Source: Gymnodinialimonas phycosphaerae (GTDB lineage Bacteria > Pseudomonadota > Alphaproteobacteria > Rhodobacterales > Rhodobacteraceae). Taken from it: DNA of 64,000 nt. The notes under the pieces are model-generated. The model was not told where the DNA came from. It did no database searches and saw only the letters and a program-made list of their open reading frames with translations. The DNA is taken from contig NZ_JAIMBW010000001.1 of the NCBI RefSeq assembly GCF_019195455.1, positions 186,001 through 250,000 of the forward strand, read 5' to 3'. Shown here piece by piece: positions 25,310-33,679 of this stretch (its first letter is position 1; each line of letters starts with the position of its first letter). The position numbers were made by a program, and so were the translations under genes.

Positions 25310-26953
25310 TCAAGGCCCGCAGGGAAGGGTTTCAGCCGAGACGCCCGGGGAAACGTAGAGGCGCAAGGTGACGGGCCGAAAATTGCCGATGGAGATCCCC
25401 GTGATTTGAGGCACGTTTGAGAAAGCGTTTTCTGCGCCGGGGATCAACGCGGGCGAGATCCAGGCGGCGCGGTTCGGCGCTTCGGCCAGGTAGGCCAGCG
25501 CACCTTCGGCATCGGTCAGGATCGTGTCGGTGCCGAGGCGGAAGACGGCGGAGGGTTCGGCATATCCCGCCAGCGCGATGGGGCCCTCGACACAGCTATA
25601 CCGCGCGGAAGCTTCGACCAGACGGTCCGCGATCCAGAAGTCACGGGCAGCGGGCAGACTGACGGCGGTCAAAGTCCAGCCCATCGCTACGCCGCAGAGC
25701 GCCATTGCCGCGACCGCCTTGGCCACTGCGCCCCTCCACAACAGCGTGACGCCGGTGAGGCCCGCCAACACGAACGCTGTCGCCCCGACGACCGATGGGA
25801 TGTGAATCGGCTCCGCCGGGCCGTAAGCCACCGGGGCGGCGACCGCCACGACGCTGAAGAACACGAGGGCGAGCGTCCAGCCGACGGTCCCTACAGCGGC
25901 GCCCCAGCGGCTGAATGGCATCTCCGCTTTCGTAAGGCGCACCAGTGCTGCGCCACACAGCAACATGAGGGCGGGATAGAGGGGGAGCGTGTAGTGGATC
26001 AGCTTGACGGGCACCGCCTCGAACACAATCCAGCCGGGGATAAGCCAGCCCAGAAGCAGCGCTGTTTTCGGGTCCTTGCGGGTGGCCCATGCGAAGGAAA
26101 GCGCCATTGGAATCAAAAGGCTCCACGGGAAGAACGTCAGCCAGATCGTGATCAGGTAAAGGCCAGGAGGGGAGGCGGCATGCTCGCCCCCGGCGGTGAT
26201 CTTGTCGCTCAGGTCGCCGCCAAGGGACGCGCTCCAGAATGCGCCGTCGGTGACAATACTGATGGCGATAAACCACGGGGCGACGAGGGCCATGAAAAGG
26301 GCAAGGCCGGGCAGGGGGCGCAGGCGGGTCAGCCAGGTGAGGTTTCGATACTGAAGTGCAATCCACACCATCGCGCCCACGACGGGTAGGACAACCATTG
26401 GGCCCTTCAGCAGGAAGCCCGCCGCCAGCCCCGTCCAAAAGGTTAACGGCGTTAACCAGGGACGAGCCATGTCGAGCCACGCACGGCCGAGGGCGCCCAT
26501 GGTAAGGATCACCGAAAGGACCAAGGCTGCGTCGGTCTTGGCGGTCCGCGCCTCGGCGTGCATCATGTAGACTGTCGCGCAGATCACCCCCGCGATCACC
26601 GCGGCGCGTCGTCCGACAACGGGCGTTCCAGCCCAGATCAACGCCAAGGCCGATAACGCCCCTGCCAGATAAGACGGCAAGCGGTGCACCCAGATCGGTG
26701 TCTCACCCGAGACACCCGTGATCCAAATCGCGGCCGTTTGCGCCCAATAGATAAGAGCTGGCTTGTTGTGGCGCGGGGCCTCTTGCACGCGCATGTCGAT
26801 CAGATCGCCCGTCGCCGCCATTTGCCGTGCGGACTGCGCAAACCGCGCCTCGTCACGGTCCTGGACCGGAAGCTCTGCCAGCCCCACCCCGAAGCTTGCA
26901 AGCGCCAGAATCAGCACCAAAAGCGGTGCAACGCGGGCTGTCAGATCATTCAT
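25310..26953 (-). CDS. Glycosyltransferase family 39 (ArnT/PMT-like) membrane protein
   Basis: 547-residue integral membrane glycosyltransferase with about 11-12 hydrophobic segments. The N-terminal periplasmic loop carries the family motif DRDEARFAQSARQM (near residue 32), holding the acidic catalytic residues of ArnT-like enzymes that move a sugar from a polyprenyl phosphate to lipid A or another acceptor. It overlaps the upstream LAB_N gene as ATGA, and a GT2 enzyme lies upstream of that, forming a three-gene lipid glycosylation set. Sugar and acceptor are unknown. A TTAA-N5-TTAA motif lies at 26443-26455. Confidence 0.87.
   Translation of the reverse strand: MNDLTARVAPLLVLILALASFGVGLAELPVQDRDEARFAQSARQMAATGDLIDMRVQEAPRHNKPALIYWAQTAAIWITGVSGETPIWVHRLPSYLAGALSALALIWAGTPVVGRRAAVIAGVICATVYMMHAEARTAKTDAALVLSVILTMGALGRAWLDMARPWLTPLTFWTGLAAGFLLKGPMVVLPVVGAMVWIALQYRNLTWLTRLRPLPGLALFMALVAPWFIAISIVTDGAFWSASLGGDLSDKITAGGEHAASPPGLYLITIWLTFFPWSLLIPMALSFAWATRKDPKTALLLGWLIPGWIVFEAVPVKLIHYTLPLYPALMLLCGAALVRLTKAEMPFSRWGAAVGTVGWTLALVFFSVVAVAAPVAYGPAEPIHIPSVVGATAFVLAGLTGVTLLWRGAVAKAVAAMALCGVAMGWTLTAVSLPAARDFWIADRLVEASARYSCVEGPIALAGYAEPSAVFRLGTDTILTDAEGALAYLAEAPNRAAWISPALIPGAENAFSNVPQITGISIGNFRPVTLRLYVSPGVSAETLPCGP
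26443..26455. repeat. TTAA-N5-TTAA motif copy 9
   Basis: Inside the GT39 gene, flanked as GTTAACGGCGTTAAC, the apparent full consensus; coding strand Val-Asn-Ala-Val-Asn or the equivalent frame. Confidence 0.75.
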
Positions 26954-27282
26954 GTCTGGTCGTGTACCGCGTCATCAGGCCCGGCGTGTTTGTTGCGGTG
27001 GATCAATACCAGGTTGCGGGCGTAAACGATGACGCCAGTGGATTGGCCGAGGATGAAGACAGGGTCTTGGCGGTATATCGCATAGGCCAACATCAACAGG
27101 CCGCCGCTTATCGACAAATACCAGAACGCGACGGGGACATAGGACCGCCCCGCTTTCTCAGAGGCGATCCATTGAACGATGAAGCGCGACGCGAAAATGC
27201 CTTGAGCAAGGAAGCCAAGCGCGACCCACCAGAATTCGAACCAATTGTCGATGTTCAAGAAACCGAAGAGCCAATCTTCCAT
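26950..27282 (-). CDS. LAB_N (lipid A biosynthesis N-terminal) domain membrane protein
   Basis: 110-residue protein with three to four hydrophobic segments, matching the LAB_N domain named for the N-terminus of some lipid-A-disaccharide synthases but found alone here. Typical stretches are FASRFIVQWIASEKAGRS, then FWYLSISGG and the YARNLVLI end. Stand-alone copies commonly accompany GT2 and GT39 genes, where a role in moving polyprenyl-linked sugar across the membrane has been suggested by analogy with ArnE/ArnF. It overlaps the GT39 gene by 4 bases and starts 2 bases after the GT2 stop. Confidence 0.87.
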   Translation of the reverse strand: MEDWLFGFLNIDNWFEFWWVALGFLAQGIFASRFIVQWIASEKAGRSYVPVAFWYLSISGGLLMLAYAIYRQDPVFILGQSTGVIVYARNLVLIHRNKHAGPDDAVHDQT

Positions 27283-27284
27283 GG

Positions 27285-28037
27285 TCAGCGTTCCTCCGGT
27301 CGCGAGATGTCGGTCTCTTTCGGCAAGACCTTGCGACGGCGACGGATCAACCAGGCGACACCCATCAAGTCGAAAAACCCGACGATGGCGCGGCCGAGGT
27401 TGGTATATTTCGACGCCCCCGCCACACGCGGTCTATGGGCCACGTCGACATGGGCGATCTGCCAGCCATCTCGTTGAAAAAGCGCGGGTAGATAGCGATG
27501 CATATGGTCGAAATAGGGCAGGGCAAGATAGGCATCCCGGCGATACGCCTTCAACCCGCAGCCGGTGTCCCGCGTGCCGTCTTTCAGCAAGACGCCCCGG
27601 ATCGCATTGGCCGCCCGCGATGCGAGACGTTTGGGTAGCGGATCATCGCGTTTCACGCGCTGGCCGGCCACGAGGCCCAGGCTTTCGGGCCCGTCCAACA
27701 ACGCGTTCAACAGCTTGGGCAGTTCCTCTGGCGGGTTCTGGCCGTCGCCGTCCAACGTCGCGATGATCGGCGCGCGGGCGGCGCGCACTGCCGCGTGCAC
27801 CGCCGCCGATTGCCCGGCCGGTCGCGGATGCGTGAGGATCGTCAGGTTCGCCTGCGGATGGGCCGCGCCGAACGCGCGCAGGGCGGTCGCCGTGCCATCG
27901 GTGGATCCGTCATCGGTCACGCAAATCTCGAACGCGCCGAGCGGCTCAGCCGCTGCCACGCAAGCACCAAGCAAATGCGGCACCGTTTCGGCCTCATTCA
28001 GCATGGGGATCGCAATCGCGAACCGGGGCGTGGTCAT
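27285..28037 (-). CDS. Glycosyltransferase family 2 (dolichyl-phosphate mannose synthase-like)
   Basis: 250-residue cytoplasmic GT-A enzyme. It has PMLNEAETV at the N-terminus, VTDDGSTDGT (near 40) and the metal-binding ATLDGDGQNPPEEL (near 93-106). There is no clear C-terminal membrane anchor. Such enzymes load a sugar onto undecaprenyl phosphate; the GT39 enzyme two genes on would then use this donor. It is the first gene of the three-gene set; the ribosome site before the ATG is weak. Confidence 0.9.
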   Translation of the reverse strand: MTTPRFAIAIPMLNEAETVPHLLGACVAAAEPLGAFEICVTDDGSTDGTATALRAFGAAHPQANLTILTHPRPAGQSAAVHAAVRAARAPIIATLDGDGQNPPEELPKLLNALLDGPESLGLVAGQRVKRDDPLPKRLASRAANAIRGVLLKDGTRDTGCGLKAYRRDAYLALPYFDHMHRYLPALFQRDGWQIAHVDVAHRPRVAGASKYTNLGRAIVGFFDLMGVAWLIRRRRKVLPKETDISRPEER

Positions 28038-28119
28038 CGTGGCGCTCCTCTCGGGCGATTTCGCAACGGTTTAGGCGGAAACAGCGCGGGCCGGAAGAGG
28101 CGTTTGAATTATCGGGGCG

Positions 28120-29028
28120 TCACAAGGCGGAAAGCCGCGCCTCTTGGCGCTCGATCAACGCGTCGATCTCTCGAATGGTGGTGTCACTCATGACGAGGCC
28201 AGGTTTGCGCACGGTGGCGTGGGCAATCGCACCGCGTTTTGCGAGGATGTGCTTTCGAACCGCAAGACCCATGCCGGGCTGGCATTCGTAGCGGATCAGC
28301 GGCAGGTATGCGTCGAAGATGTCCCGCGCGTGGGCCGGGTCTGTTAGGGTCAGTGCAGTGATGTCACGCATCATCTCGGGGTAGGCGAAACCGGTCATCG
28401 CGCCGTCCGCACCGCGCTGCATTTCTTCGAACAGGAACTGGCCCCCATTGCCACAAAGGATCGACATCCTGCGCGCGCCTTCGGCTTCTTGGGTGCGAAG
28501 GGCGGTGATCTTCTCCAACCCTGGCCAATCCTCGTGCTTGAGCATTTTACAAGTGGGGCAGGTGTCGAAAATGGTCCGCAGTACCCGGGGCGTGATCTGC
28601 ACACCCGTGTCGAGGGGGAAGTCTTGCAAGACCCAGGGGGTGGGGCCAAGCGTTTCGGCAACCAGTTGGAAATAAGAGATAATTTGATCATCAGTGCGTA
28701 AGGTTTTTGGCGGGGCAACCATGACACCCGCTGCGCCGTTGTCCATCGCCGTGGCGCTGAGGGCTTGGATCGCGGAAAGGCCGGGGGCGGAAACGCCGAC
28801 GATCACGGGCATGCGGGTTCGGGCCGCAACCCGGTGAATGACGGCCTCAGACTCAGCTGCGGAAAGCTTGCCGGCCTCTCCCATGATGCCGAGGATCGTA
28901 ATGCCCGTGGCGCCCGTGTTGGCATAAAAATCGACCATGGTGTCGATGCTATCCAGATCCAGTGCGCCGTCGGGCAAAAAGGGCGTCGCCACGATGGTGA
29001 AAACGCCGGAGGTGGTCTCATCAAGCAT
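28120..29028 (-). CDS. DapA-like (dihydrodipicolinate synthase family) lyase or aldolase
   Basis: 302-residue (beta/alpha)8 enzyme of the DHDPS/N-acetylneuraminate lyase family. The GIMGEAGKLS block (48-57) matches the substrate carboxylate loop, and a Schiff-base lysine is available at 161 or 164 (CKMLKHED). The tyrosine of the YNxP motif used by true DapA is missing: the matching segment reads QDFP (135-138). It is therefore unlikely to make lysine precursors and more likely cleaves or forms another pyruvate-type adduct. Its start overlaps the racemase gene by 8 bases, placing it in the hydantoinase gene set. Confidence 0.85.
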   Translation of the reverse strand: MLDETTSGVFTIVATPFLPDGALDLDSIDTMVDFYANTGATGITILGIMGEAGKLSAAESEAVIHRVAARTRMPVIVGVSAPGLSAIQALSATAMDNGAAGVMVAPPKTLRTDDQIISYFQLVAETLGPTPWVLQDFPLDTGVQITPRVLRTIFDTCPTCKMLKHEDWPGLEKITALRTQEAEGARRMSILCGNGGQFLFEEMQRGADGAMTGFAYPEMMRDITALTLTDPAHARDIFDAYLPLIRYECQPGMGLAVRKHILAKRGAIAHATVRKPGLVMSDTTIREIDALIERQEARLSAL

Positions 29029-29707
29029 GTCGGTCTCCGACTTTATGGTATTGTTTCAAAGGGATACGGGGCAGAGCCATGGCGACGGCGGCTTGGCAGG
29101 GCTCCACCACCGGGACGCCAAGCGCCTCCTCCAGGGGCAAGCGAAAGCGTGCCATGCCAGCGCAGCCCATGATCAAGACGTCTGCGCCGTCCTTCTCGAT
29201 CAGGTCGCGACCGACTTGTATCATCCGCTCCTGTGTCTTGCCCGCATCTTGCAGGTCGGCGACACCAAGGTTTAACGCGCGATCACCCGCAAGGCGGCTT
29301 TGCACGCCCATGGCCCCGATACTGCGCAAGTGGCGTGGAATAGACGTCGGCAAAATCGCAATGATCCCAAAGCGTTGGCCAAGGGTCAGGGCCGTCATGA
29401 TGGCGCTTTCCTGAATGCCCAGGACAGGCTTTGCGGTCTGGTCCCGCAGCGCATGTAGGCCCGGATCGCCGAAGCAAGCGATCACGAACGCGGTTGCCTG
29501 CTCCTCGACCTGTGCGGCGAGGGCGAGGGTCTGCGGGATTGTCTGATCCGCCTGCGCCTGGCTTTCGATGCCTTTGGGCCCAAGGGGGTTGGTGAGGCAG
29601 ATAATGCGCCCCATGCTTTCCAAAGGCGCGACGGCCGCTTGAATCCCGAGAGTGACAGCCTCGGAAGAGTTTGGGTTGATCACGTAAAGGTTTTGTTTCT
29701 CGTCCAT
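29021..29707 (-). CDS. Asp/Glu/hydantoin racemase family protein
   Basis: 228-residue member of the Asp/Glu racemase superfamily. The two catalytic cysteines of cofactor-independent racemases are in place: C78 (ACFGDPG) and C182 (GCAGMA). The N-terminal NPNSSE is typical of hydantoin racemases and related arylmalonate decarboxylases or maleate isomerases. The hydantoinase two genes upstream makes hydantoin racemase the best guess. It starts 6 bases after the VOC gene stop and overlaps the DapA-like gene. Confidence 0.85.
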   Translation of the reverse strand: MDEKQNLYVINPNSSEAVTLGIQAAVAPLESMGRIICLTNPLGPKGIESQAQADQTIPQTLALAAQVEEQATAFVIACFGDPGLHALRDQTAKPVLGIQESAIMTALTLGQRFGIIAILPTSIPRHLRSIGAMGVQSRLAGDRALNLGVADLQDAGKTQERMIQVGRDLIEKDGADVLIMGCAGMARFRLPLEEALGVPVVEPCQAAVAMALPRIPLKQYHKVGDRHA

Positions 29708-29713
29708 GTCAGG

Positions 29714-30109
29714 TCAGGCGCCCGGCCGCGTGGCAGTCTGGATTTCCAGCTGATAGCCCTCGGGGTCGTCAAACACGAAGGCCCGGATGCCAATGGCATC
29801 GTTCACAAACATTTCACTCAGGTTTTCAACGCCTTGGGTCTGGATGTAGCTGTACCAGGCGTCCACATCAGGGACGCGAACGCAAAACTGCACTGGACGC
29901 GTTTCGGCCCATTTGTGCATGCCGTGGGCCTCGTCCACGAGGCCGATATGGGCGCCGGGACAAACCCGCATGATCTTGGCGAGGCCGCGCTGGTCGATCA
30001 CGAGGGGGAATCCCATCACATCACGATAGAACGCCTCCGCTCGAGCCAGATCCTTGTAGTAGAGGAAAGTGATGGCCAGTTCATTGGCGGCGTCAGGGCG
30101 TTGCGTCAT
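29714..30109 (-). CDS. VOC superfamily (glyoxalase-like) protein
   Basis: 131-residue protein with two beta-alpha-beta-beta-beta halves of the vicinal oxygen chelate fold. Likely metal ligands are an N-terminal histidine or glutamate in the first half and E126 (GYQLEIQ) near the end. Members include glyoxalase I, methylmalonyl-CoA epimerase, dioxygenases and antibiotic-resistance binders, so the reaction is unknown. It directly abuts the hydantoinase stop and precedes the racemase, so an epimerase or ring-related step of the same pathway is possible. Confidence 0.8.
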   Translation of the reverse strand: MTQRPDAANELAITFLYYKDLARAEAFYRDVMGFPLVIDQRGLAKIMRVCPGAHIGLVDEAHGMHKWAETRPVQFCVRVPDVDAWYSYIQTQGVENLSEMFVNDAIGIRAFVFDDPEGYQLEIQTATRPGA

Positions 30110-31489
30110 TCAGGGGCTCCGATCAATCCAGCGGCCTTGGCCGGGGTCAGTAGTGAGTTTTCCATCTGTAACGATCCGATTTCCACGCAGAAAAACATCG
30201 ACGGGCCAACCGGTTACGCAGTGACCTTCATAGGGATTGTAGCCGACATTGTCGTGCAAGTCGTCCGCCCCATAGGTATGTGTCCTGGTCGGATCCCACA
30301 ACACGATGTCTGCATCGGCGCCGGGAACAAGGCGTCCCTTGCCAGGCAGCCCGTAGATGTCTGCGGCGGCAGTCGCAGTAAGGGTCTCAAACGCGGTTTG
30401 CGGCAACTTGGACCGGTTGATGATTGCATCAAACATCAAGGGCATTCGCGTTTCGAGGCCGGGAAGCCCGTTGGCGATATCGGGAAATGCCGGAGTCGGC
30501 CCATTGTGTAATTTCCCCGTATTATCAAATCTGTAAGGAGCGTGATCTGATGAGATGACGTCCAGCGTTCCGTTGCCCAATGCGGTCCAAAGTGCTTCCT
30601 GATCCTGCTTGCTGCGTTGCGGGGGAGAGCACATCCATTTCGCGCCTTCCACACCCGGTTTGTCGAGAACCTCGGCTGTCATGAACAGGTAGTGAGGGCA
30701 GGTCTCTGCCTTGATCGGAGCGCCCCTGCTGCGGGCTGCCAAGACCTCTCGGGCGGCCGAAGCGCAGGAGACATGAAAGATCATGACCGGTGCATTGATC
30801 CGCTCAGCCATGGTGCAGATCCGCGCGACGGCGCGTTTCTCGGCAATTTCCGGTCGTGCCAAAGCATGGTGCTTTGGAGAAATCTTTCCCAATGAAAGCA
30901 ATTCATTGCGGGCGGACCTTAAAGTCGTATCGTCTTCAGCATGAATGCATGTCAAGGCACCCGCTGGGCCGGTCATCTGCAGAATCCGTTCGATCTGGTC
31001 TTCAGAAAGTGCGATGTCGTAGGTGGTGAAAACCTTTACGGATCGGTGGCCTGCCGCGATGAGGGTGCGCAGATCATCCTCGAACCGCGGCACGCTCGGG
31101 TCTGAGAGGCTGAGGTGGATGGCATAGTCGATCATCGCGCCGCGCGTTGCGCAGGCCGCGTAATCATCCACAACATCTTGCAAACGCTGCCCTTTTGCCT
31201 GTGCCGCGAAGGAAATAACACTCGTGGTTCCGCCAAGAGCGGCTGACCGCGTTGCGGTCTCGAAGGTGTCCGCATTCATCAAGCCCATGCCAGATCGCTG
31301 CTCGATATGGGCATGGGGATCGACCCCGCCGGGCGTCGCGATCATCCCCTCGGCGTCAATATTTTTGCCCAGATCCGGAAGGTTTGGTCCAATTGCCGTC
31401 AGTTTCCCGTCCGCAACGGCGAGGTCGGCACGGACCTGAGCCTCCCCTTGCAGCAGGGTTGCATTCCGAATGACGAAGGCGTTTGACAT
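30110..31489 (-). CDS. Dihydropyrimidinase/D-hydantoinase family amidohydrolase
   Basis: 459-residue cyclic amidohydrolase. Metal centre residues can be placed: H59 and H61 (DPHAH), K152 as the carboxylated lysine (HRSVKVFTTYD), H183 (CIHAED), a later histidine in IFHVSCASA, and the aspartate in SSDHAPY. It opens five- or six-membered cyclic diamides such as hydantoins or dihydropyrimidines. It is the first gene of a four-gene minus-strand set with VOC, racemase and DapA-like genes. No carbamoylase or transporter gene is next to it, so the full pathway is not present here. Confidence 0.88.
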   Translation of the reverse strand: MSNAFVIRNATLLQGEAQVRADLAVADGKLTAIGPNLPDLGKNIDAEGMIATPGGVDPHAHIEQRSGMGLMNADTFETATRSAALGGTTSVISFAAQAKGQRLQDVVDDYAACATRGAMIDYAIHLSLSDPSVPRFEDDLRTLIAAGHRSVKVFTTYDIALSEDQIERILQMTGPAGALTCIHAEDDTTLRSARNELLSLGKISPKHHALARPEIAEKRAVARICTMAERINAPVMIFHVSCASAAREVLAARSRGAPIKAETCPHYLFMTAEVLDKPGVEGAKWMCSPPQRSKQDQEALWTALGNGTLDVISSDHAPYRFDNTGKLHNGPTPAFPDIANGLPGLETRMPLMFDAIINRSKLPQTAFETLTATAAADIYGLPGKGRLVPGADADIVLWDPTRTHTYGADDLHDNVGYNPYEGHCVTGWPVDVFLRGNRIVTDGKLTTDPGQGRWIDRSP

Positions 31490-31894
31490 TCATTATCCCC
31501 GATTGAGGGCAGATTGTCCGTCAACCTGGGGTCTGGCAAGGGCATACCCAAGGCGATAGGGAGCGCTGATGTGGATAAGTTTGTGAGTTATTCGGATTCA
31601 CCGACTGTCGCGATCTCAAGAATGCTTTCCTATTTGCCATGAATTTTCTCGCTTTTGCAGCTTCTAGCCGGCAAAAGATGTCTTTTTGAAACATCCATTC
31701 ATCTGTCCACAGGCCCTCCTTTGCGTTCGTTCTGGACGCGTTTCTGATGGTCGGAAACCACGTACCAGAGCCGACCTTTCAAGGCGAAAAGAGGCGCAAC
31801 TACGCAATCAAATGAGGTTTGGCCGCATCTCTGAGAACTGGGAAATCGACGAAGAAGCACTACCGTCTTCTCATCCGTCACGTGGAAAGCCTTG
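31490..31894. other. Intergenic region between divergent operons, no confident gene
   Basis: About 400 bases, less GC-rich than its surroundings, between the hydantoinase start and the membrane-protein start. It should hold promoters for both directions. It contains one perfect DnaA-box nonamer (31570-31578). Overlapping short frames exist on both strands (69 residues plus, 89 residues minus). The minus one, starting within the next gene, has a fairly protein-like composition but no recognised motif or convincing ribosome site, so neither is called. Confidence 0.5.
31570..31578 (-). promoter_or_regulatory. DnaA-box-like nonamer
   Basis: TGTGGATAA, the complement of the strong DnaA box TTATCCACA, in the divergent intergenic region. 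A single box can occur by chance; there is no cluster that would suggest an origin. Confidence 0.3.
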
Positions 31895-32581
31895 ATGATC
31901 ATCCTGAGTCCAGAGACCGTCCTAAACCCCTCGGTGCTTGAAACGCGATCGCTGCCCAAGAAGGTCATTGGGCGCGTTCAGATCCTGCCAAGAGGGGCCG
32001 CACTCTCGACTTGGATCCGACTGATTTTCGAGATTCAGTTTCTGCGTTACTTGTCCGCGCTCTTGCCTTTTCTGGCATTGATCTTGTTTTCCAGGGACCT
32101 TGCGTTGCCGGTTACCCAAGCGCCATTGGCAATGATCCTTGTGATCGGAGTAGTAGAATTGAGGGTTCTGCGCCTTTCGAAACCGGCCAGAGAACGCCTG
32201 ATGACGCAGGCTGATGCCGACCGCATCCACGACGCTTTTGCTTTTCGCGCCAAAGCGTTATTGCGGCGGATCGCTGCGCGCAGAGGTATCGTGGCGGGCG
32301 AGTTGCGGTTGGTAGCGGACCAATCCGAGCTGGCACGCGTGGCCCCCTTGACGTTCGTCTCCATCCAGTCGGCAGACCCCTCGCCGCATATCGTGGCTCT
32401 GGCGCCGGAGGATCGCGAGATCCTGCGCGGCCTTTTCGACGAGTCCCTGTCCGAGCACGATTTGCACCGGGCCAATCTGCGCGTCGATGATGCGTTGAGG
32501 GATGTGCGTCTTGATGCAGAGGGCGTGTCAGCTCACGCCCGTTTGGCGGCCTGGATGGATGCGCAAGCGGTGGAGGCGTAA
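31895..32581 (+). CDS. Hypothetical membrane protein upstream of MoxR/VWA genes
   Basis: 228-residue protein not assignable to a family. The ATG at 31895 is preferred (GGAAAG about 8 bases upstream) over a TTG one codon earlier. Two hydrophobic segments lie near residues 50-90 (FLRYLSALLPFLALILF and APLAMILVIGVVEL), followed by a charged, probably cytoplasmic C-terminal half. It ends 3 bases before the MoxR-type ATPase gene, so the three genes form an operon. It may anchor the ATPase-VWA pair to the membrane, which is inference. Confidence 0.7.
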   Translation: MIILSPETVLNPSVLETRSLPKKVIGRVQILPRGAALSTWIRLIFEIQFLRYLSALLPFLALILFSRDLALPVTQAPLAMILVIGVVELRVLRLSKPARERLMTQADADRIHDAFAFRAKALLRRIAARRGIVAGELRLVADQSELARVAPLTFVSIQSADPSPHIVALAPEDREILRGLFDESLSEHDLHRANLRVDDALRDVRLDAEGVSAHARLAAWMDAQAVEA

Positions 32582-32584
32582 GCG

Positions 32585-33679
32585 ATGACGATCAACGCGA
32601 CCCGTATCTCGGCCGGTGCGGCATTGGACGTTCTGCGTGCGGCGTGGGAGGCGCAGGAGGCCGGGAAAATGACGGCGTCGTGGATGCTTCACGGTCGCCC
32701 AGGCGTCGGAAAAACAGAGATCATTCAACAGCTTGCGACTGAAATTGGGGCGGAGCTGTTTGACCTGCGGCTCACCACGATCGAGCCTCAAGATCTGCGC
32801 GGTCTTCCTTTCTACGATCACGCGTCCCAAAAGACAGTCTGGTATCGGCCCGAGGATTTGCCCGATCGGGAGGCGCCTGCGATCCTGTTTCTCGATGAGT
32901 TGACGGCCGCGTCACCAAGCTTGCAACCGACGGTCTATGGCCTGCTTCAGGAACGCCGCGTGGGGCGGCATGTTCTGCCGGACACCGTCTTCATCGTTGC
33001 GGCTGGAAACACCGTCGACGATGGCGCAGTGGCCTACGAAATGGGCACCGCGCTGTCGGATCGTCTGGTCCATATCGTTGTGCTGGCTGACACGGAGGAT
33101 TGGCTCAAGTCCTATGCCCCGAACGCGGGCATCCATCCAACCGTTGCGGCGTTTCTGCGAACGCGCCCGGATCTGTTCGAAACGACGGAAGCCTCGTTGC
33201 GACGTGGAGAGGCCGTGGCCTGCACGCCCAGGTCTTGGGCGCGGGTCAGTGACATCATGGGGCTTTCGATCCGTCGGGCCACGCGGCACGTGATGATCGC
33301 GGGCACCGTCGGCGAGGCCGTCGCCGCCGAATTCGCCCTGATGGCCGATGAAATTGCCGCGACGGTTCAGGTCGAGACGATGCTGGACGCGTCGCGCGCG
33401 GACCGCGCGGCGTTGTTTCCCAGCACATTGCACGGTCTGACGGCGCTGATCTATGGCATCATTGGCGCCGTGGATGAGAAGCGGCTACCGGCCGCGATCG
33501 AAATCCTGAACGATCTCAGATCATTGGAGCGTACCGGCCTGCCAGTGTCAGAGCTTGCCACTTTCGGGTTTGAAATGCTGATCGCCCGGGCGATGGCGCG
33601 AGGATGGCAGGCCGCTTTCGCTACATCAGACGCCTATGCGGAATACGCCCGGCATCGGGCGGCGGCATGGCTCCCGTGA
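32585..33679 (+). CDS. MoxR-type AAA+ ATPase
   Basis: 364-residue AAA+ ATPase. Walker A is GRPGVGKT at 37-44, and Walker B is AILFLDELTAA near 98-108; a sensor-like VAAGN follows (near residue 140). MoxR proteins work with VWA-domain partners as chaperones or metal-insertion machines for particular target complexes. GGAGG lies 8 bases before the start. The next gene, a VWA protein, begins inside its last codons, the classical MoxR-VWA pairing. Confidence 0.9.
   Translation: MTINATRISAGAALDVLRAAWEAQEAGKMTASWMLHGRPGVGKTEIIQQLATEIGAELFDLRLTTIEPQDLRGLPFYDHASQKTVWYRPEDLPDREAPAILFLDELTAASPSLQPTVYGLLQERRVGRHVLPDTVFIVAAGNTVDDGAVAYEMGTALSDRLVHIVVLADTEDWLKSYAPNAGIHPTVAAFLRTRPDLFETTEASLRRGEAVACTPRSWARVSDIMGLSIRRATRHVMIAGTVGEAVAAEFALMADEIAATVQVETMLDASRADRAALFPSTLHGLTALIYGIIGAVDEKRLPAAIEILNDLRSLERTGLPVSELATFGFEMLIARAMARGWQAAFATSDAYAEYARHRAAAWLP

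Noticed and set aside
28120..29028. True dihydrodipicolinate synthase (DapA)
   Set aside because: The YNxP tyrosine is absent and the gene lies in a catabolic operon.
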